Assembly: GCA_903893955.1 (NCBI GenBank)
Contig: CAITOG010000009.1
Location: forward strand, 1 to 7,288
Reading direction: 5' to 3'
DNA length: 7,288 nt
Origin: an uncultured Actinomycetes bacterium
Lineage (GTDB): Bacteria; Actinomycetota; Acidimicrobiia; Acidimicrobiales; RAAP-2
Part shown: positions 6,166 to 7,288 of the stretch, piece by piece
Numbering within the stretch: the stretch's first letter is position 1
Layout of the letters: each line of letters starts with the position of its first letter
Notes under the pieces: model-generated
Databases searched by the model: none
The model's input: only the letters and a program-made list of their open reading frames with translations
What the model was told of the DNA's origin: nothing
Position numbers and translations under genes: made by a program

Positions 6166-6189
6166 CCCGCGTGACTGCGACCTGTCTGG

Positions 6190-6195
6190 AATAAT
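6190..6195 (+). promoter_or_regulatory. Putative leaderless -10 box for the HD-domain gene
   Basis: AATAAT, 5 of 6 matches to TATAAT and AT-rich against its surroundings, followed by 6 bases (TGCCCT) and ATG at 6202. This again puts the transcript start at the start codon. There is no purine-rich ribosome site. It lies in the 36-base gap after ispH, so the HD-glycosyltransferase pair may be transcribed on its own. Confidence 0.5.
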
Positions 6196-6201
6196 TGCCC
6201 T

Positions 6202-6771
6202 ATGGCTCTCTCGAACACAGGCGGAGCGCGCACCTTCACGCGCATGGATGAATCCACTCGAGAGCAGTGGATGGTCATCGCTGCCGAGACGGTCGGCAAT
6301 CAGCCTCGGGTCGCCAGTTCGGTCCTGGCCCTGCTGCGGTCCTTGGAGAACATCACCGATGGCTTCGCTGTCGATCAGCTGACCCACTCTGTGCAGACGG
6401 CGGCCCGGGCGGAGGCCGCTGGCGCGGATGAGGAGATCATCGTGGCGGCGCTGCTCCACGACGTCGGCAAGGCGATCTCAGTGGCGAACCATCCTCGGAT
6501 CGCAGCTGAGATCCTCAGGCCGTATGTTCGCCCAGAGGTGACAGCCATGATCGAGTTCCATCAGGACTTCCAAGGTCGTCACTACTACGAGCACCTGGGG
6601 ATGGACCCGAACCTGCGTGCGCGTCACACCGAGCAGCCTTGGTACGAGCTCGCAGAGCGCTTCGCCGATGACTGGGATCAGACGAGCTTTGATCCCGATG
6701 GCCCAATTCCCTCGGTCGAGCACTTTGAGCCTATGGTGCTCCGGGTGTTCTCGGCCCCCCACCAGATCTGA
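6202..6771 (+). CDS. HD-domain protein, PhnZ/MIOX-like diiron oxygenase candidate
   Basis: HD-superfamily protein of 189 residues, the size of PhnZ-type proteins. The metal-ligand set is H62 (QLTHSVQTA), H86-D87 (LLHDVGK), H97, H120 (IEFHQ) and D159 (DDWDQ). This H...HD...H...H...D pattern binds two metals, as in PhnZ and myo-inositol oxygenase, where a mixed-valent diiron site cleaves a C-H/C-C or C-P substrate using O2. The family also contains phosphohydrolases with similar ligands, so an oxygenase role is inference. The Tyr and Glu of the PhnZ substrate lid, as I recall them, are not seen at the matching positions near 52-55, which argues for a different substrate. The start ATG at 6202 fits the promoter; M15 at 6244 is an alternative, since the domain begins after it. 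It is probably cotranscribed with the glycosyltransferase downstream. No phosphonate genes are in view. Confidence 0.82.
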   Translation: MALSNTGGARTFTRMDESTREQWMVIAAETVGNQPRVASSVLALLRSLENITDGFAVDQLTHSVQTAARAEAAGADEEIIVAALLHDVGKAISVANHPRIAAEILRPYVRPEVTAMIEFHQDFQGRHYYEHLGMDPNLRARHTEQPWYELAERFADDWDQTSFDPDGPIPSVEHFEPMVLRVFSAPHQI

Positions 6772-6774
6772 GGT
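6770..6774 (+). promoter_or_regulatory. Shine-Dalgarno site of the glycosyltransferase gene
   Basis: GAGGT, 6 bases before the ATG at 6781 and overlapping the stop codon of the HD gene. This arrangement suggests translational coupling and supports the chosen start. Confidence 0.65.
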
Positions 6775-6780
6775 AGCAAG

Positions 6781-7288
6781 ATGTCCACGAAGGACGACCT
6801 GGCGAATCGTCGCCTCGCCGACATGCGATCTGCGGTGATCGCCCAGGCGAGAGCAGATTTCGATGCGCGCTACCCGGGTCTCAGATTGCCGCCCGCAGTC
6901 GGGCTCATCTGCGCCTACGAGGAAGAGGGCAACATCGGCGACGTGCTCGCCAAGATGCCGTCAGAGGCGTGTGGGCTGCCGATGGTCTCGTTGGTCATCG
7001 TGGACGGTGGCACAGACCGAACTGCAGAGATCTCGCTCGAGCACGGCGCACTCACCTTCGTGTTCCCGACGAACCTCGGCCACGGCGTGGCGCTGCAGGT
7101 CGGCTATCGGCTCTGCGTCGAGCTTGGGGCCGACTATGTGGTCACGCTCGATGCTGATGGGCAGAACGATCCGACCGAGATCCCGATGATGCTCGAGCCT
7201 TTGGTCGATGACGAAGCCGACTTCGTCTTGGCGTCGCGTCGACTTGGCGTCGACACCACCACCGACCGCTTCCGCAAGGCGGGCGTGG
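6781..7288 (+). CDS. Family 2 glycosyltransferase, 3' end outside the window
   Basis: GT-A fold inverting glycosyltransferase, of the kind that moves a sugar from a nucleotide-sugar to polyprenyl phosphate, lipid or polysaccharide. I translated 169 codons before the right edge with no stop. After about 35 N-terminal residues the Rossmann-like start is GLICAYEEEGNI at 41-52, then VIVDGGTDRTAE at 72-83 (nucleotide-binding Asp), NLGHGVALQVGYR at 98-110, and the metal-binding DxD in TLDADGQNDP at 122-131, followed by FVLASRR. This is typical of the DPM1-like part of GT2. The missing C-terminus would show whether there are membrane helices or an acceptor domain. Nine bases separate it from the HD gene, with a good GAGGT ribosome site, so the two form an operon. 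The acceptor and sugar cannot be predicted. Confidence 0.88.
   Translation, partial: MSTKDDLANRRLADMRSAVIAQARADFDARYPGLRLPPAVGLICAYEEEGNIGDVLAKMPSEACGLPMVSLVIVDGGTDRTAEISLEHGALTFVFPTNLGHGVALQVGYRLCVELGADYVVTLDADGQNDPTEIPMMLEPLVDDEADFVLASRRLGVDTTTDRFRKAGV

Noticed and set aside
6162..6167. TTGACC as a -35 box for the HD gene
   Set aside because: It matches the consensus in 5 of 6 bases, but the spacer to AATAAT is 22 bases, too long for a normal promoter, and it includes the ispH stop codon.
5502..6299. 265-codon minus-strand frame opposite ispH
   Set aside because: Ser/Thr/Arg-rich, no motif, antisense to IspH with all cluster and active-site residues present.

Overview
The window is GC-rich (about 60-63% by eye), densely coded bacterial chromosome, with short gaps, GTG starts and several apparent leaderless starts. 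IspH, the PII protein and the overall style fit a high-GC actinobacterium. An Acidimicrobiia-like lineage is my best guess, but it is an inference and not proven by the sequence. I see no tRNA, rRNA, CRISPR array, insertion sequence or phage gene.

Layout. Bases 32-1204 (+) encode a secreted or membrane-anchored clan GH-A-like glycoside hydrolase; its true start may lie left of the window. It converges on a five-gene minus-strand block that reads right to left: a PDZ/radical SAM/DUF512 protein (5083-3707), the ribosome-assembly GTPase Der (3710-2415, 4-base overlap), a 66-residue zinc-ribbon membrane protein (2411-2211), a gamma-carbonic-anhydrase-like hexapeptide protein (2178-1654) and a nitrogen-regulatory PII protein (1588-1250). 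A 59-base divergent promoter region (5084-5142) separates this block from a plus-strand block: IspH (5143-6165), an HD-domain protein with the ligand pattern of mixed-valent diiron oxygenases (6202-6771) and a family 2 glycosyltransferase cut off by the right edge (6781-7288).

How the genes relate. Radical SAM-Der is a translationally coupled housekeeping pair, with the zinc-ribbon gene starting 3 bases after Der. The anhydrase-like and PII genes appear to have their own promoters, so the block is probably not one simple operon. PII senses nitrogen/carbon/energy state; a gamma-CA homologue beside it may be chance or may reflect carbon-nitrogen balance. IspH makes isoprenoid precursors. The adjacent GT2 may act on polyprenyl-phosphate, which would link the two, but this is inference.

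The window is mostly ordinary housekeeping sequence. The points most worth a second look are: (i) a recurring TANNNT or AATAAT box exactly 6-7 bases before start codons, implying leaderless mRNAs, including a mirror-image pair in the ispH/radical SAM divergent region; (ii) a glutamate where the third zinc histidine of the gamma-CA is expected; (iii) the HD protein's complete diiron ligand set without the PhnZ substrate-lid residues I would expect; (iv) a roughly fourfold excess of the tetramer GATC throughout the window.
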